A stretch of 7,846 nt of DNA, taken from assembly GCA_937926325.1 (NCBI GenBank), contig CALAZQ010000212.1, positions 1 to 7,846 of the forward strand. The letters run 5' to 3'. Both the position numbers and the translations under genes were made by a program. The notes below the pieces were generated by a model that saw only the letters and a program-made list of their open reading frames with translations, was not told the origin of the DNA and searched no databases. This DNA is from an uncultured Planctomycetaceae bacterium (GTDB lineage Bacteria; Planctomycetota; Planctomycetia; Pirellulales; UBA1268). The stretch's first letter is position 1; each line of letters begins with the position of its first letter. Below are positions 6,407 to 7,846 of the stretch, piece after piece.

Positions 6407-7357
6407 TCAGGCATCTGCCGACGAGAAACCGCGAACCTGATCGATCGATTCGCTGCCAGCGGCGAGCATCACCAGCCGGTCGAAGCCGAGGGCGGCACCG
6501 ACGCCAGCGGGCATGCGGTCACCATGCGCCGCCAGCAGCTTGCTGGGAAGTGGCAGTACCCGGCGGCCGTCCACTTCGCGAATGGCGTTGGCAGCCTCGA
6601 TGCGGCCGCGGAGGATGGCTGGCGAAGGTTCCTCTTCCCAGCCGTTGACCAGCTCGACCCCGCTGACAAAAACCTCAAACCGGCGGGCCAGCCGCGGATC
6701 CTGCCGATCGAGCCGGGCAAAGGCGGCCTCAGCCGCCGGCCAGCTTTCAAGCATCGCCGGCTGCTGATGCCCGAGTTGCGGGGCAACGAGCTCACTCAAG
6801 AGCAGGTTGAAGCAGAGACTCCAGCGGGCTGATTCGGTGAGCCCACCGAAGCCCTGCGGGAGCTGCAGACCCTGTCGCTCGACCGCAGCGGCCAGCTCGT
6901 CCGCGTTGGCGGCGACCGGGTCGGCACCGGCGAACTGCTTAAAGGCGGTTGTGCAGCTGATCCGCTCGAGGCCACTGGTGCCGAGCGATCTGGCCAGCAG
7001 CTGCTCGAGCAACACCGCTGTTTCGGCGAGCGTCGCCCCGGGCTGATACCACTCAAGCATCACGAATTCAGTGTCATGACGCGGGCTCCGTTCCCCGGCC
7101 CGGAAGCAGCGGGCGAATTGGTAGATCGCCCCCGCCCCGGCCGCCAGCAGCCGCTTCATCAGCGCCTCGGGGCTGGCCTGGAGGAACCGTGCCACGTCAT
7201 CTCCGGCCGAGACAATGATCGGCTCGATATGGGCCTCAGGCAGCACCTCGCGGGAGAGCACCGGCGTATCGACCTCGATAAACCCCTGGCGGTCGAGGCA
7301 GTCACGCAGGGCGGCCCGCACACCGGCCCGCTGCTCAAGCATTGGCCTCACCGACAT
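6407..7357 (-). CDS. epmA: EpmA, EF-P lysine ligase (lysyl-tRNA synthetase-like, PoxA/GenX family)
   Basis: This 316-residue class II synthetase-like protein lacks the N-terminal anticodon-binding domain of lysyl-tRNA synthetase, starting almost directly with the catalytic core, as EpmA does (325 residues in E. coli). Family role: it activates beta-lysine and attaches it to a conserved lysine of elongation factor P, helping ribosomes through proline stretches. Motif 1 is FIEVDTPVLS (26-35). Motif 2 is FRAGER with HDTEFVMLEWY (85-104). RFEVFVSGVELVNGWEEE (226-243) carries substrate-pocket Glu235, Asn238 and Glu242. Motif 3 is ALGFDRLVML (289-298). Ala289 matches the alanine (A298 in E. coli) that distinguishes EpmA from the glycine in lysyl-tRNA synthetase. 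The start at 7357 is four bases after the uspA stop; ATG 7342, with GGTGAGG just before it, is an alternative. Neither the EF-P gene nor epmB is in the window. Confidence 0.9.
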   Translation of the reverse strand: MSVRPMLEQRAGVRAALRDCLDRQGFIEVDTPVLSREVLPEAHIEPIIVSAGDDVARFLQASPEALMKRLLAAGAGAIYQFARCFRAGERSPRHDTEFVMLEWYQPGATLAETAVLLEQLLARSLGTSGLERISCTTAFKQFAGADPVAANADELAAAVERQGLQLPQGFGGLTESARWSLCFNLLLSELVAPQLGHQQPAMLESWPAAEAAFARLDRQDPRLARRFEVFVSGVELVNGWEEEPSPAILRGRIEAANAIREVDGRRVLPLPSKLLAAHGDRMPAGVGAALGFDRLVMLAAGSESIDQVRGFSSADA

Positions 7358-7361
7358 ACGG

Positions 7362-7826
7362 TCAGCCGCCGGCCGGGGCCGGTTCCTTCGAGGCGAGCTT
7401 CTCTTCCCGCTCGCGATAGACCAGCACCGGGCAAGGGGCCCGCCTGACCACCACCTCGGCCACACTGCCCATCAGCAGCCGGCTCACCCCGGTGCGGCCA
7501 TGGGTGCCCAGCACGATCAGCTCGGCCGGCTCCTCCTCGGCAACCCGGACAATCTCGGCGGCAGGGTCACCCATCACCAGCCGGTGCTCGAAGGGCAGCT
7601 TCGGATCGGTGGGGCGGACATCCTCGAGCATCTGCAGGATTCGCTCCGAGCTCGGCTCCGGCAGGCCGTAGTAAAGTTCACCCCCGCCATAGGCCAGCGG
7701 CGGCTCTTCGACATGGAGGATGAGCAACTTGGCATCCGACTGCCGGGCCAACGCCTCGGCATGGATCAGCGCGGCATCACTGGCCGTCGAAAAATCGGTC
7801 GGAAACAGAATCGTCTTCGCACTCAT
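7362..7826 (-). CDS. UspA-type universal stress protein
   Basis: This is a single-domain universal stress protein of 154 residues. It begins MSAKTILFPTDFSTASDAAL, with Asp11 at the usual nucleotide-contact position, followed by LLILHVEEPPLAYGG. The nucleotide-binding signature G-2X-G-9X-G(S/T) is complete: GTHGRTGVSRLLMGS (107-121). The terminal strand PCPVLVYRE (131-139) matches the family, so this is the ATP-binding class, which generally modulates survival under starvation, oxygen or energy stress. The insert YGGGELYYGLPEPSSER (46-62) and a lysine/alanine/proline tail (144-154) are features outside the core. ATG 7826 has a near-perfect GGGGAGG at 7834-7840 on the minus strand; a TTG two codons earlier is not preferred. 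It is first in a pair with epmA, four bases apart. The promoter would lie beyond the window end. Confidence 0.94.
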   Translation of the reverse strand: MSAKTILFPTDFSTASDAALIHAEALARQSDAKLLILHVEEPPLAYGGGELYYGLPEPSSERILQMLEDVRPTDPKLPFEHRLVMGDPAAEIVRVAEEEPAELIVLGTHGRTGVSRLLMGSVAEVVVRRAPCPVLVYREREEKLASKEPAPAGG

Positions 7827-7833
7827 GGCCAAA

Positions 7834-7840
7834 CCTCCCC
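7834..7840 (-). promoter_or_regulatory. Strong ribosome binding site of the uspA-like gene
   Basis: GGGGAGG on the minus strand, seven bases before ATG 7826, is the best Shine-Dalgarno match in the window. It fixes the start at 7826 rather than at the upstream TTG (7832) and suggests efficient translation of the stress protein. Confidence 0.7.
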
Positions 7841-7846
7841 TGCGGC

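Noticed and set aside
6399..6412. GCCTG-CCCT-CAGGC hairpin between the convergent genes as a bidirectional terminator
   Set aside because: The stem is only five pairs, it overlaps the epmA stop, and no T-tract follows on either strand. The location is suggestive but the structure is too weak to call.
7358..7465. N-terminal extension of epmA into the uspA gene
   Set aside because: The extra 36 residues lie entirely over uspA in another frame, are Trp/Arg/Pro-rich and do not resemble the EpmA family; starts at 7357 or 7342 fit the family length.

Overview
This GC-rich window (roughly two thirds G+C by eye) reads like chromosome from a planctomycete, probably Pirellulales-like. The support is circumstantial: dense high-GC coding, a secreted or anchored protein of unknown function with planctomycete-style wording (FLLDFLTGDL), a DUF4190-like membrane protein, and a membrane-anchored relative of GspE/PilB beside a PilT-type ATPase. 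No mobile element, CRISPR array, rRNA or tRNA gene was seen. No gene-free gap exceeds about 130 bases.

Left part (1-2400, + strand): the 3' end of a protein of unknown function overlaps thiS (sulfur carrier) by an ATGA. thiG (thiazole synthase) and hisF (cyclase subunit of imidazole glycerol phosphate synthase) follow closely. The spacing suggests one transcript. ThiS and ThiG act together in thiazole formation; HisF belongs to histidine synthesis and shares only the TIM-barrel fold with ThiG.

Middle part (2529-6396, + strand): after the largest intergenic gap (128 bases) come a PilT-like hexameric ATPase with all its motifs, then a 614-residue protein with a signal peptide, three membrane segments and a GspE/PilB-like region whose Walker A lysine, Walker B and His-box residues are gone while the four zinc cysteines remain. 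A small DUF4190-like membrane protein with a histidine-rich linker follows. The membrane-anchored pseudo-ATPase next to an intact PilT-like ATPase is the most unusual item in the window.

Right part (6407-7826, - strand): uspA (ATP-binding-type universal stress protein) is followed four bases later by epmA, a lysyl-tRNA-synthetase-like enzyme without the anticodon-binding domain that is predicted to modify elongation factor P. This pair converges on the middle block with only 10 bases between the stop codons.
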